Assembly (NCBI GenBank): GCA_035578905.1 | Contig: JAQJVL010000005.1 | Location: 5,028,480-5,092,479 of the forward strand | Direction: 5' to 3' | Length of the DNA stretch: 64,000 bases | Source of the DNA: Stictocephala bisonia | Taxonomy: Eukaryota; Arthropoda; Insecta; Hemiptera; Membracidae | Part shown: piece by piece, positions 1 through 10,766 of the stretch | Layout of the letters: each line of letters opens with the position of its first letter | Numbering within the stretch: the first letter of the stretch is position 1 | Translations under genes and position numbers: made by a program | The notes under the pieces: model-generated | Told to the model about the DNA's origin: nothing | The model's database searches: none | Seen by the model: only the letters and a program-made list of their open reading frames with translations

Positions 1-207
1 GGTCATGAGGTCTCTGCTGTTAGTGTCTTGCAGTCACAAAATACCATCCAGACTCATGATATCATACCAAAAATAACTTTAACTAAAAAAGACCCTGGTC
101 AGTGGAGGCTTCAATCACCCAAACACAACAATAAGAATAAAAACAAATCGTCTGAATTCAATATAGAACTTTACAATTATTGTTCTGTACTTGAAAATGA
201 AGGATGA
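1..207 (+). pseudogene. Open frame fragment, probable end of a LINE ORF1-like protein
   Basis: Frame 1 is open from the first base for 68 codons and ends at TGA 205-207, so the start lies left of the window. The translation is Lys/Asn-rich with a run of alternating Asn and Lys near residues 47-53 and no recognisable catalytic motif. It lies a few hundred bases before the SGNH-esterase/endonuclease LINE remnant on the same strand, so it may be the upstream part of that element's protein, separated by a later insertion. That link is inference; the segment could also be unrelated. Confidence 0.35.
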
Positions 208-310
208 TATGAAATGAAAATTGTCTTTATTAGGAGGAGTTAGGACTATTAAGTCCTCTCTTCCACTCAACCAAAGATAGGATATACAAGAGAAAAAAAA
301 ATTAAAACTC
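206..310 (-). mobile_element. 3' end of a minus-strand LINE
   Basis: Read on the minus strand this segment contains AATAAAGACAATTTTC followed by a short pentamer-like tail (ATTTC repeats). That is the usual 3' terminus of CR1-like insect LINEs. It interrupts the plus-strand LINE remnant that resumes near 595. No coding sequence of this copy is recognisable; the AT-rich bases 310-590 may belong to its 3' UTR. Two direct copies of a ~20-bp TTAGTAGTAATAATTAAG block sit near 490 and 550. Confidence 0.45.
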
Positions 311-594
311 CAACCTTTCAGATTTTAAAACAACAAAATTAAAAAATAAAAATCACCCTCCATTTAAATATAATTATAAGTCTTCTGTTGGTAATAAACT
401 AGATAGTAGGTCTGAATCTAACAAAGTCAATGGTAAAACAACATAACTGATCAAGAAAAATAAATCATTAAGATCTAGTCCCAAGTCTATTAGTAGTAAT
501 AATTAAGTTTGGAGTATTGGCACCAATTATTATGGTACTAATACTTAAGTATTAGTAGTAATAATTAAGTTTCAGTTCATAAACATTGTAAGAC

Positions 595-1640
595 TAATAA
601 TGTTAGAAAAGCTAGAGTTATGGTTTATAGCGATTCTCATGGTCGTAATTTGTGCAATGGCCTGAAAAATAAATTACAAGATAAATTTGACGTTCTGTTA
701 CTTTGAGCCAAATGCCAAGTATGAAAGTGTAGTGTATAACGGCAATGCTTCTTAAAATTGTTTTACAAAAAATGACTATGTTATTGTACGGGCAGGAACA
801 AATAATTTCCCAGACCATTGTAATGATTTGACATACCATGCTGAATGTTTTTTTAATGCATGCAAAAACACGAATGTCATTATATTATACATACCTTTAA
901 GGTTCGATTTTCCTGAGTTGAATTACCCCATTTCCAGGGCTAACATTGATCTTTTGGAACTATGTAAAAATTTTGATTTTGCTACATTTGTACATCTTCA
1001 AACCAATTATAGACGATTTTTTAATCATGGTGGTTTACACTTTAATCATCGGGGCAAAAAATTGGTTGTGAAATTTACAGCAGATGTTGTTCACCGAGGT
1101 GGCCAACTAACAACAGCTATCACAACTAGATCTCGTGGTTCCACTTTGGATGCACGATTCGCTTATGAAATGGCTCCATTTCCACATTCTATTACATACT
1201 GTCCCTCAAGTCCTACGGGCAAGTATAGTTATTCTCTTAAGTCTATGAAACAAGTTTGGGTGAATACAACTTTTAAAGACAATTTTTTATTGGAAACTCT
1301 GTCGGAGGAGAGGAACGTGACACCTAAGTATTTGGCACACCATACATACAAATAAATCAAATGAGAATCGTTCCTCCTTCAAAATATTTGTGGTCTCAAA
1401 TCTAATTTTGAGATGCTACAGATTTATACTCAATGTGAACATCCTGACATCTTATGTCTGTCTGGACATAACTTAACTCAAGAACAATTCAATAGTTTTA
1501 TTCTTCCTGATTATGTCAAGGTTTCAGCTGTTAGCTGCGTGAATAGAAGTAAGGGAGGTGTTTATATTCTAGTAAGGGATGATATAAGCCTTGAAGGTGT
1601 CGATGTGTCTGGATTCTGTTTAGAGGATTTCTGCCATTAA
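595..1640 (+). mobile_element. LINE remnant: SGNH-esterase-like domain followed by endonuclease start
   Basis: The plus strand encodes, with several frameshifts, the blocks of an SGNH/GDSL hydrolase-like domain: YSDSHGRN near 630-650 (block I), VRAGTNN near 785-800 (block III region), IPLRFD near 890-910 and HGGLHFNHRGK near 1027-1060 (block V with His). Such esterase-like domains are known in proteins of CR1-group non-LTR retrotransposons. From 1413 the frame reads like the start of an apurinic-type endonuclease (phrases PDILCLSGHNL, then GGVYILVRDD). The rest of the endonuclease, the RT and the 3' end are missing. At least three frame changes (near 700, 760 and 1390) and the truncation make it non-functional. 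The family is clear by pattern; the exact clade is inference. Confidence 0.7.
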
Positions 1641-2388
1641 TGTTAAATTTTCTCTTTCTTGTTGATTTTTGGGGTTTTACCAGTGCTTATTTTTCTCATT
1701 TTTGGGCTTTGAGCTTTGTTATTAAATGTTATTATTTGAATAACTTATTTGGTTACTCTGCAGATAGACATTACTGTTTGTTGATGTGTTTAACGTTTGT
1801 TATAATAATTTTTGCTTGTACAGTATTGTAACTTGATTGTAATTATTGCTCTTGTGGCCTTCAGCCTTGTTTTCTAATTATTTTTCTGCAATAAAATCAT
1901 CTTGTTCCGCCCAGCTACCGAGTTATGCTTTCTTCGGTTAGGATTTCTTCGATTTTAAAATTAGTAAAATTTAGACCTTTAAATGTTTACTGTTAATTAA
2001 ATATATTATATTGCATATTCAACAATAATCAAAGAACAATGAAAAATACAGATGGCCTTATTAAAACAATATCCTATAGTGTGGAAGCTGAAGATGAACT
2101 GGGTGGAACACTTAATTTTTTTGTTGTTGTTACAAACGGTTGTTTGACGCTTTCTTTTCGAACCAGTGACAGAAAGGATTCAAATCAGGTTCCAAAGTTA
2201 TCTTTAAGACGGTTTATGATAGACTAGGAAACAAGAAAAGCTTAATATAATGTTATTTATATGAAACGGTCATTCACTGGGGGGTAGTTATTCACAAGTG
2301 CACTAACCTACCTTCCATTTTGTAACATTTGTCCAAAATAATTTATTAAAAATAGTTTTAATTAGCATAATACGTGTTGGTACATATA
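1641..2388. other. AT-rich stretch without a recognisable gene
   Basis: Contains AATAAAAT near 1890 and a 62-codon frame (2039-2227) with no recognisable motif, no evident splice sites and ordinary composition. I see no support for a gene here. Confidence 0.5.
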
Positions 2389-2410
2389 CAGTACAAGTAA
2401 ACGTCACACA

Positions 2411-2505
2411 ACACAAATATATTACAATATAAGCACAAAATGCACAAATATATTACAATACAAGTACAAAATGCACAAATATATTACAATATAAGCGCAA
2501 AATGC
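2411..2505. repeat. Tandem ~31-bp repeat, left part (3 copies)
   Basis: Three units of a ~31-bp motif beginning CACAAATATATTACAATA and ending AAAATG, differing at Y positions. The same units reappear at 4058-4150 on the other side of the LINE, so one array was split by the insertion. Confidence 0.75.
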
Positions 2506-4050
2506 ACAATATCAAGAATCAAGAATCAAGAATTATTTATTGTCTTTAAACACAAAATGTGCAATTAACAAAGTCAAGCCTTATTTGTTACAAGTCAAAC
2601 TTACATAAGTCATGCTTATGAAATTAACAATAGTAAAGCTAAATGAGGTGGTAACAATATAATAAACAAATTAATTAAAACAACAATGCAATAACAAACT
2701 ATAACAACAAGGACTTAATGAATAATAAATAAACAATAAGATTCAGACAACTTTCGGATCCTCTAAAAACTACTTACAACGCTAATATCAATATCATAGG
2801 CCAAATATTCGTCTATTGAATAAAAAACAATTTCCTTTAAAAATTTTTTACTTTTATTTCAAACTGCTTCAAGGGCAAACACCATAATTCTTTTGGCAAT
2901 TTATTAAATAATTTGATTTTCATAAAAACATGACTACATTTTGTCTTTTCTAATCTTACTGGTATTGTTTCGAGAAGGTAGTTTTTCCTAGTAGGATAAT
3001 TATGTGTTTCTTGTCTTGTAGGAAGATTTTTCAAAGATTGCTTGATATCCATCAAGCAACAGTAAATATAAAGATTAGGGAGAGTCATTATTTAAACTCT
3101 TTAAACAATGGCACACAAGATTCCCTGGCTGATACATTTTTAATTGCCCTTAGAGCCTTTTTCTGCCATTTAAAAACAGTTTGTGCCCCACAAGAGTTAC
3201 CCCATAGAGTTATCCCATACCTCATATGGGAATGGAAAAAAGCGTAATACGCAGTGATCAACATGTTAAGAGTGACACAGGTTCTTAGTTTTCGAAGAAG
3301 AAAGATAACTCTAGATAGTTTCATACACAAATGTTCTATATGACAGTCCCAGCTTAACCTACTATCTATATGGATACCTAACAGCTTAACAGGCTTGTAT
3401 TCCTTATAAATAGAATAATCCAGCGAAAATACAATACTTTCAGTTTTTTGGTCATTTACAATCAAAGAGTTAGAGTGGAACCATTCTATTGCTATATCTA
3501 AGGCATGTTTTTCTTCAATAATAAGTTTATCTAAATTTGTATTACAATTAACAAGCGTTGTATCATCCGCATATAAAATTGAAGGGCAAGGAACATTGAA
3601 AGGAAAATCATTTACAGAGATAATGAAAAGTAGAGGCCCAAGGACTGATCCCTGTGGAACTCCAACCTCTACTTTTCTAAAAACAGATTTATCTTCTCCC
3701 TGTACAACCATTTGTTTCCTGTCACTTAAGTATGATATCAATAGACTGAGCTCCTTGTCCCTTATACCATAGCAAAGTAACTTTTGTTTAAGAATCTCAG
3801 GATTTATGCAGTCAAAAGCTTTTGACAGATCAATCAGTAACGCAGATGACAAGAGTTTATTTTCAAAATTTGCCAGAACTTTATTAACCACATTTTCTAC
3901 TGCTTTGATTGTATTTTTACCTGACATAAAACCAAACTGTTCTTCACAGAACAAGTTATTACTAATAAAAAAAGAATTTATTTGACCTTTTATGCATGAT
4001 TCAAGAATTTTACTAATAATTGGGACCAGAGAAATAGGTCGATTATTATT
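2506..4050 (-). mobile_element. 5'-truncated CR1-like LINE: reverse transcriptase and C-terminus
   Basis: The minus strand is open from about 4048 to 3088 and continues in another frame to 2837. It encodes non-LTR RT motifs in order: NRPISLVPIISK at the 5' edge, the palm motif LLIDLSKAFDCIN, GVPQGSVLGPLLF, and the catalytic LYADDTTLV (intact YADD). A C-terminal region with N-LP-E-W follows. The 3' end on the minus strand finishes in a heptamer-like tail (TTCTTGA repeats, 2508-2530), as in CR1-group LINEs. A single frame change near 3088 separates the RT from the C-terminus. The 5' truncation falls in the first RT motif. It inserted into the tandem array of the surrounding inverted-repeat element. 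Confidence 0.8.
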
Positions 4051-4057
4051 ATTATAT

Positions 4058-4150
4058 TATTACAATACAAGTACAAAATGCACAAATATATTACAATATA
4101 AGCACAAAATGCACAATATTATTACAATACAAGTACAAAATGCACAAATA
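4058..4150. repeat. Tandem ~31-bp repeat, right part (3 copies)
   Basis: Same unit and orientation as the array at 2411-2505. It is followed directly by the hairpin and the right inverted terminus. Confidence 0.75.
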
Positions 4151-4250
4151 TGGTAATCGATTTCGGTGAACCACGCTCACCAAATGATTCTTTTGTGAAT
4201 CCCTCTGGTGTGAGGAAGTTGAGCATGGTTCACCGAAATTGATCACCATA
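4149..4250. repeat. Hairpin with ~31-bp arms
   Basis: Arms 4149-4179 and 4220-4250 are inverted copies with few mismatches, centred on GGTGAACCAYGCTCA, with a ~40-base loop. It is an internal part of the inverted-repeat element. Confidence 0.7.
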
Positions 4251-4305
4251 ATATTTTGTACTTGTATTGTAATATATTTGTGTTGTGTGATGTTTACTTA
4301 TACTG

Positions 4306-6469
4306 AATAATTAATTGTTGTAGTTCCGGATTTTGTGGAAATTCAGAAAACCGATATATTTAATACTATTTTTAACTATAAAATCAAATAATTTCAATAG
4401 GGGCCTACATATTTTTCACTAAGAGACTATTATTTCAATACTTCCTTATGAGCTATTAATAAACATGTAAAACTAACAAGATTATAAACTCTTGGATTAA
4501 GAGTTTTACATTTTTGAAAATACTTTTAAATCTAAGAATTTATGGTAACTCACAAAAGAAAATATCACATTATTAGCAAATCTGAAAAGAGGGATTTTCA
4601 ATGTAAGAATCTTAGTACAAATTTAATACACTTTAGCTTCAGGTTACGTTACACACAACTAGTTATTTACTCGTGCTTTGCTATGGGATAAACATATTTA
4701 AACAGCAATATACAAATTTCGTTTGAATAAATGTTAAATTGGGGGGCTCCTCTTAACTACTCGCATGCCAACCCTAATAAATTAGACATTAAAATACAAC
4801 ACTACAAAGAAACAATTTTTACAACACCATACACATTATAAACCTAAACAGCAGTTATGTGTTAGTAAGTACTCTGTAGTGTTGGTGGTAGGTGAATCGT
4901 AATTTATATCCTAAAAATAAAATGAAAAGAACAAAAAGGCATATATTTTTCCTTTGGATCATAATAGTTTGAACAATTAAATTATAAATTAAAACATTAG
5001 TACAGAACCTAGTTATTATTTATGTAGAAAAATGAAAATACTAAATCATTTAAGAGTAACTTTGTAATAGTTTCTCATTTGTTGCTTATAAAATATTTAT
5101 AACTTTGTAATAGAACAATTTCTATAAATATTTTATCTTTTGAATCTGCATGCTAAAGGCTAAGTAGACTTCTAAAAATGTGTTGGTAATTAAAACATTA
5201 TTTATATATAAAATAATAGGGTAATGAACACCATTTAAATGATTTATGATGATCAGTTGATGTGAAATTGTTGCTCAAATATAAAAGTTTTATATTTTTG
5301 CTCAAAAGCAAAAAAAATCGACAAGGCTCCCGATCTATAATTACCAATAATTTAAAGCAATAATAGCATGACAAATTGTTATAAAATAAATTAAAGGTTC
5401 ATTTATTATGAAATGAAGTTTTGTGTATATTTTAAAATCTTTACACCTTTAGTTTTTCTTTTGATTCCCTTTATTTTTTTAAATGGTATTTTTAAGTTAG
5501 TTGTGAACCCTCCGGCTAATAACCTACCAGCTTTTACTGGATAATGTCTTAGTATAGTAAATCATTTGTGTTTCTACCTGAAGGAAAGAAAAGGATCCCA
5601 GCTGACTCAATTTGTGTATGAAATATACAAAAATTGTTTTAGTTTTAAAATAGTGTAACTTACCAATGTTGATTTATTTTCAATATTTGATCTAGTTGGT
5701 GTTGAAATATTCTAACTATCTTTAACACTTCAATGTATGTATAAAAAGCAAGACTTTAACTATACGCAATACTACTGTTAGTTTATCTTGAAATAAATTA
5801 TTGAGATCAATTTTACAGTTGTAGAATATCAGTATGACCTGCTAGTTATTGATAAGAAAATATATTCAGAGTGTTGGTTGAAGGTTTCCATTCAAGTTCA
5901 GATTATAATGATTTATTTTTATATATGTTTCTTAAATAAATAGTAAGTAAATTTATAACTATGATCGTAAAAATAAAATACTTTTTCTGAAACAAGTTCA
6001 GCTTAAAAACACATTATGATGGTGATAAAAGAGGAAATAGACACAGAAAAAATAACATAAAACTTAAATTTTTGTATAAAAATAACAAGTAAGTTATAGG
6101 TTAGTGTAATAACTTTCAAGAAATTTTCTGCTGAATATAAACATTTACTCATAGACAATTTATTGTGTTCCTTTTTTTTGTGTATTAATAAATTTCAAAT
6201 ATTTTGATGTCAGTAAATTTTAGTTCATAAACTATTTAACTAATTTCGTGTTATGACCAATAAAGTAGACATTTCTAAACCGGTTGTTGAATTAATGCAT
6301 TAAGATGGGGATACTTTGAATTATTTGTAAAATTATCTTTATTTATAATTTCAGTTATAAGCAGTTTTTATTATTTATGAATAAGGACGTTTTCTGTTGG
6401 TGGTTATTTCAGAAAGTCAGATATAAGAATAATTAATCCATTAACAATAAAAAAGCTAACTTTTTATAT
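4306..6469. other. AT-rich intergenic DNA, nothing recognised
   Basis: About 2.2 kb of strongly AT-biased sequence. I see no open frame with motifs, no clear repeats and no RNA gene. Confidence 0.5.
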
Positions 6470-6661
6470 ATAAATCCTTTATTATGCTATGGGTACTATC
6501 CAGATTGGTTGAAATTAACAATATATGGTAAAAAAGTTACCTCCGTTTTGTTCCGCCACCAATGTTGCGTTTTTTTCTGCACTACCGGACATCCTTCGAA
6601 ACCGGTAGAGCCAAAAAAACGCAGGATTGGTGGCGGAACAAGACAGAAATAAATCCTTTAT
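6470..6661. repeat. Short hairpin element flanked by a 13-bp direct repeat
   Basis: ATAAATCCTTTAT occurs at 6470-6482 and again at 6649-6661. Between them a stem of ~29 bp (6549-6577 with 6613-6641, built on GTTCCGCCACCAATG and its complement) surrounds an inner CTACCGG/CCGGTAG pair. It is GC-richer than its surroundings. A small inserted element with a target duplication is the likeliest reading. Confidence 0.5.
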
Positions 6662-6889
6662 GAATAATTTTAATATTTCTCCTTGGTAAGAACTATTTAT
6701 TACATTTTTATGTAATTACAGGATTGGTGACATCCCTAAGGTAACTCTAATTTCTAACTGCAATGAATATTTTACTTGTCTAAAGCTTCTGTCAGCACTA
6801 TTGGCACAGTGCTACTTGGGGACAAAGTGTTGAGGAGATTGTAGGCGATAGGTTCTATGCTCGATCCTTTTAATACTAACATGATGTCC

Positions 6890-8285
6890 GCTCAATGGTT
6901 TCTGGTTTTCGCCCTGGCCGAAGTTGTAGTGACCAGATCCTACCTCTGACATGATTTATTGAAAATGGGCTTAAAAAGAAGTTGAAAACATCTGCAGATT
7001 TTATTGATCTTACAGCGGCTTATGACACAGTATGGAGCAAAGATTTGTTGTTTAAGTTCTACAGCCTCCTTCCCTGTCCTATTCTATTGCGACATTTGCA
7101 GTCAATGCTTAGTGCCAGGCTAATAAAAATTTATCTTGGTCGTGAAGAAAGCTCATTTAGACGCCACAGGGGTCTGTACTTGCTCCAATTTTATTCAACG
7201 TGTATACTGCTGACATCTCAATCACAAATTCTAGACAATTTATATATACGGATGATATAGCTTTAGTTTACCAACATAAGAGCTTCACAACTACAGAAGA
7301 AACACTTACAAGTGACCTTGCTGCCCTCGAAGAATATTTTAGAACCTGTAAGCTGAATCCTAATCCATCAAAAACCGAAGTAGCCTGCTTCCACTTAAGT
7401 AACAGACTGGCTAATCGAAAACTGAACATCTTCCTAAATGGTGTAAAACTCCACCATAATGAGCATCCACAGTAACTGGGAGTCAGGTTATATCGATCGC
7501 TGACCTTTAAAAGCCATCTTCAAAAAACAGCAGCTAAAATTAAAACCAGGGCAAATGTAATACATCATATTGCCGGAACAACTTGGGAAGCCAACGCATA
7601 CATCCTGCATACTACTGCTTCGTCACTGGTCTTTTCAGCTGCTGAATATAGTGCTCCCATTTGGCTAAATAGTGTTCATACTAAAGCAGTCGATGTCCAA
7701 CTTAATAGAGTCATGACAGCTATTAGTGGCACTCTCATGTCAACTCCACTTCCTTGGCTCCCAGTGCTGAACAATATAGCTCCTCCAGAGATAAGACGTC
7801 AGGAGGCACTACTCAAAGAATTCAATAAGATCTTGAATGCCCCGCACCTACCCATTATACAGGATCTCCCACGTCAGAACGGTCGCTTAAAATCTAGAAA
7901 CCCACCTCTACGTACTGCTTTCCATTTAAGCAGATCAAACTTCTTGCCCAATACCAGCTAGACCGTAGCGTGGAACAGTTTTGATGGACATAATAAGTTC
8001 CTTATTAATGATCCGTCAATACCTGTAGGTGGGATGAACCTCCCTTGTAGGGAGTGGACACTGTTAAATCGGTTCCGAGCGGGCATTGGCAGATGCAATT
8101 ACTGGAAGTATAAATGGGAATTGACAGTAGATCAGTCATGTGATTGCGGGAAGTCTATCCAAACAATGTATCACATCGTTACAGAGTGCCTCCTGTGCTC
8201 TTTTACAGAGGGATTGGTCAGCATACACAGAATCAGTGAGGCAGGTGTTAGTTTAATGGATTGGACTTAGCTTTGTGACAGGAGA
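6890..8285 (+). mobile_element. Decayed non-LTR retrotransposon (DLTAAYDTVW-type RT) and C-terminus
   Basis: Plus-strand pieces in several frames read in order as one LINE protein: GFRPGRSCSDQIL near 6903, the palm motif DLTAAYDTVW near 7005, FIYTDDIALVYQ near 7240 (the usual YADD box is YTDD), LNPNPSKTEVACFHL near 7355, then STPLPWLPVLNNIAPPE near 7740 and a Cys/His-containing end (CDCGKSIQ..YHIVTEC) near 8135-8190. At least four frame breaks and internal stops show it is dead. Related copies of the same family lie at 21,010-22,140 (minus) and 56,460-56,570 (plus). I do not assign a clade name. Confidence 0.75.
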
Positions 8286-8396
8286 TCACTTTACATTTTT
8301 TTTAATCAATGAATACATAATCATGTCTTTTGGATATTTATCCAAATATACATCGCAGCTTTATAATTAACAAATGGTAGCTGACAACAAACCACA

Positions 8397-8398
<2 letters not shown>

Positions 8399-8443
<45 letters not shown>
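8399..8443. repeat. (TA)n microsatellite
   Basis: An uninterrupted AT dinucleotide run of about 45 bases. Confidence 0.95.
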
Positions 8444-8445
<2 letters not shown>

Positions 8446-8968
8446 GGTTGCTATTTACGTGGTCACTACTAGAGAAGTCTGGGGTCTGGGGAGTTAGTGT
8501 CCGAATGTTGTATGAAGGAGAGAACTGAGTATCAGGCTTGTCAATTAGCTGAAAATCAGACCAATACTACGTGGTTCGGATTCCACGTAAAGCAATAGGT
8601 CCCTTAGTTGCTCTGGCTATTGGTCAATTAATAAATGGCCCTTTTGTAATGTATTCTTTAAAAATATCACTATAGTTACAATTTGTTTTATCTTTAATCT
8701 TCTCAAACACAAGAAATAATAAATATTCTTCAAAATCTTTTTTGAGTAAAATTCAATTGAAAATAAAATGAAACCCTTCAACAAAATTAAAAATATAACC
8801 TTTTTGTTAAAATACTTTATTTAAAATTAAAAATCAAACTTAAAAACTTTTCTCAACTAATGGAATAATATTAAATAAAACTGTTCAATGTATTAAATAA
8901 TAGTAATAATAATTTAACATATTAAAAATCAGATTAAATTCTTTTCTTTAAATTCTTTGAATAAATGA

Positions 8969-9292
8969 ATGATTGATTCTGCCTCAGGAATGTTGCTTCC
9001 AGAGAACAGTCGAAGGCGCTGCCCGACACATCAACGTCGCGCACAATCAAAGAACACTCACTGCGTTGATTATACAACAACTTCTCAAAGCTTCCCAAGG
9101 GTAAATTGCCGAACTCCGGAACGTAGCGGAGGAACGGTTCAAAAAGCGGCGAACTTAATTCAGCAAAATACAGTGGCGAAACAGGCCGAAAAGACTATTC
9201 CTCGAAGTATTAACTCCCTCAGTACAAGCAAATTGCCTCGAACAAAAGGGATAAGAACCAATCAGGCAGCATCGTGGAGGAAGCAAACGTAA
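8969..9292 (+). other. GC-richer open segment of unknown nature
   Basis: From about 8990 to 9290 the base composition rises clearly above the flanking AT-rich DNA, and one plus-strand frame stays open for 107 codons, rich in Ser, Thr, Arg and Gln. No motif is recognised, and the other strand suggests nothing better. It may be a fragment of a mobile element or of a gene. The flanks (8444-8968 and 9293-9640) are AT-rich with nothing recognised. Confidence 0.25.
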
Positions 9293-9872
9293 CAACGTAA
9301 CCAAAACCTGTAAATTGCGTAAAACATGTCGATCAGACTTGAGATGAAAAGATCTTGTTGTAACTAATATTGGTTATTTTATTTCTAATGGGAAAAATCT
9401 ACTTTTTTATTTGAGGGGCTAGGATTCTTAAAATTTATGAAAAACTGAAAAAATTTGATTGAATTAATTTTCTATTGCAAGTACTTTTTCAAATAGTTTA
9501 ATATTTCTAAAATCAATGTTACAAAACATTGTTACACTTTTTGAAAGTTAAACTCAGTTAGTAACCAGAATACACAGGTCATCCATATTCATATAATCAC
9601 CTCAAAGTTCATATTCGCCTTAAAATACGCACAAAGTTGTGTCAGCAGCAAGGGCGGATCCAGGATTTTTGTGAGGGGGGGGCGGTCTGAGATTTTTGGA
9701 GATTTTTTTACACATATGATTCATGTTGGTAGTCAAAGCTCTGTAATTTGACATAAAATGTTATTATTGTACTAATGAAAAAAAGGGCTAAAGTGATAAA
9801 TGAAAACAATGTAATAGTTCCAATAAACTGTATATAATCTGACAAAAGTTGTAAAAATACAAAATTTTATCT

Positions 9873-10057
9873 TTAAAGTACAAACTCGAGCCTTCTGTTT
9901 TTTTGGCTTGCAAATCTGTTAATGACTTTTTCGGGGCATACTTCGATGTCCCTGTGCACGTTTAGCAGAGCGAGTCCAGTCAACCTATCCTCTGCCATCC
10001 TTGTTCTGATCCATGACTTCAATTTTCTCAGAGTTGAAAAAGATCGTTCTGCCGTTG
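9873..10057 (-). pseudogene. hAT transposase last exon: C-terminal dimerisation region
   Basis: An intron 10,058-10,240 (donor GTAAGT, acceptor TTTTTTCCAACAG on the minus strand) fits well. Splicing gives LPISIATAERSFSTLRKLK, the hallmark of the hAT C-terminal dimerisation region, followed by MAEDRLTGLALLNVHRD. The frame ends at the stop at 9873-9875, about 220 bp inside the element's left end. Splice sites are inferred from sequence and from agreement with the family pattern. Confidence 0.8.
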
Positions 10058-10241
10058 CTGTTGGAAAAAACAATAAGTTCTAACAGATTGGCAAAAAAAG
10101 GTTAAATGTTTCATAACAATGAAAAAATACTTTTTACTAACAACCACACAATTTAAGAAAATACAATTAGTTTTACTGGTTTTAAAAATTATCTGCTAAT
10201 AAATAATTTTGAAAAAATAGTATAAACAAAAATTACTTACC

Positions 10242-10654
10242 TATTGAAATTGGAAGAGTAAGCAGAATTTGTACCAAAGCCCTTAGAAGAGGATAGCTGT
10301 TTTCATTTAATGCTTCAAAACATTTCATTGCTTTAGTTATAGTTTTAAATGCATTATAATTAGGAATGTTCTTGAGGGAGCATACTTCGTTCATAAGTTT
10401 CAGTAGCATCGTGTTTTTGTTCAATGATACTAAACTGCAATACTTCATACATATGGGCTCAAAACTAGATTTCATATCCACTATTTTGTCCAAGTTTGTC
10501 GGAACGGTTAGGTTCAGCATATAACACTCCAGTGAATCGCTTGAAAATCTATCTGTCATATCTGCAATAATGTTATCCAGAATTGTTATGTATGCAGATT
10601 TTTTCCAATGTTGTATTGTACATTCCCGACTGTCACTGGACGTTGATGGGTAGT
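10242..10654 (-). pseudogene. hAT transposase, part after the nested LINE
   Basis: Reading resumes on the minus strand directly after the left copy of the LINE target duplication (10,655-10,666) as NYPSTSSDS, then HWKKSAYITILDNIIADMTDRF, typical of the region between the catalytic core and the dimerisation domain in this hAT group. The frame stays open to a donor-like GTAAGT at 10,240-10,235. The next part (exon 9,873-10,057) continues in phase 1. Confidence 0.75.
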
Positions 10655-10663
10655 TTGGTCTAT

Positions 10664-10694
<31 letters not shown>

Positions 10695-10766
10695 AAGTGG
10701 GGATATATAGTTGGTCCAGCCAACCCTTGCAACGAAGCCTAAGGCTTTTTGTGCCAATCCCGGTGC

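Larger units (their letters stand above)
2389..4305. mobile_element. Inverted-repeat element split by a LINE insertion
   Basis: The left end (CAGTACAAGTAAACGTCACA, from 2389) and the right end (to 4305) are inverted copies of about 45 bp, differing at a few sites. Both ends begin CAGTA, as in Tc1/mariner-like termini; TA precedes the left copy but AA follows the right one, so the target duplication is not perfect. Inside are tandem ~31-bp units on the left (2411-2505) and right (4058-4150) in the same orientation, plus a hairpin at 4149-4250. Without the LINE (about 2506-4050) the element would be only ~370 bp, typical of a MITE. No transposase is encoded, so it is non-autonomous. Confidence 0.65.

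Noticed and set aside
2039..2227. 62-codon open frame as a small host exon
   Set aside because: No splice signals, motif or conservation clue; expected by chance in this context.
2411..4150. Regularly spaced repeats as a CRISPR-like array
   Set aside because: Units are directly tandem without unique spacers, within a eukaryotic transposable element.
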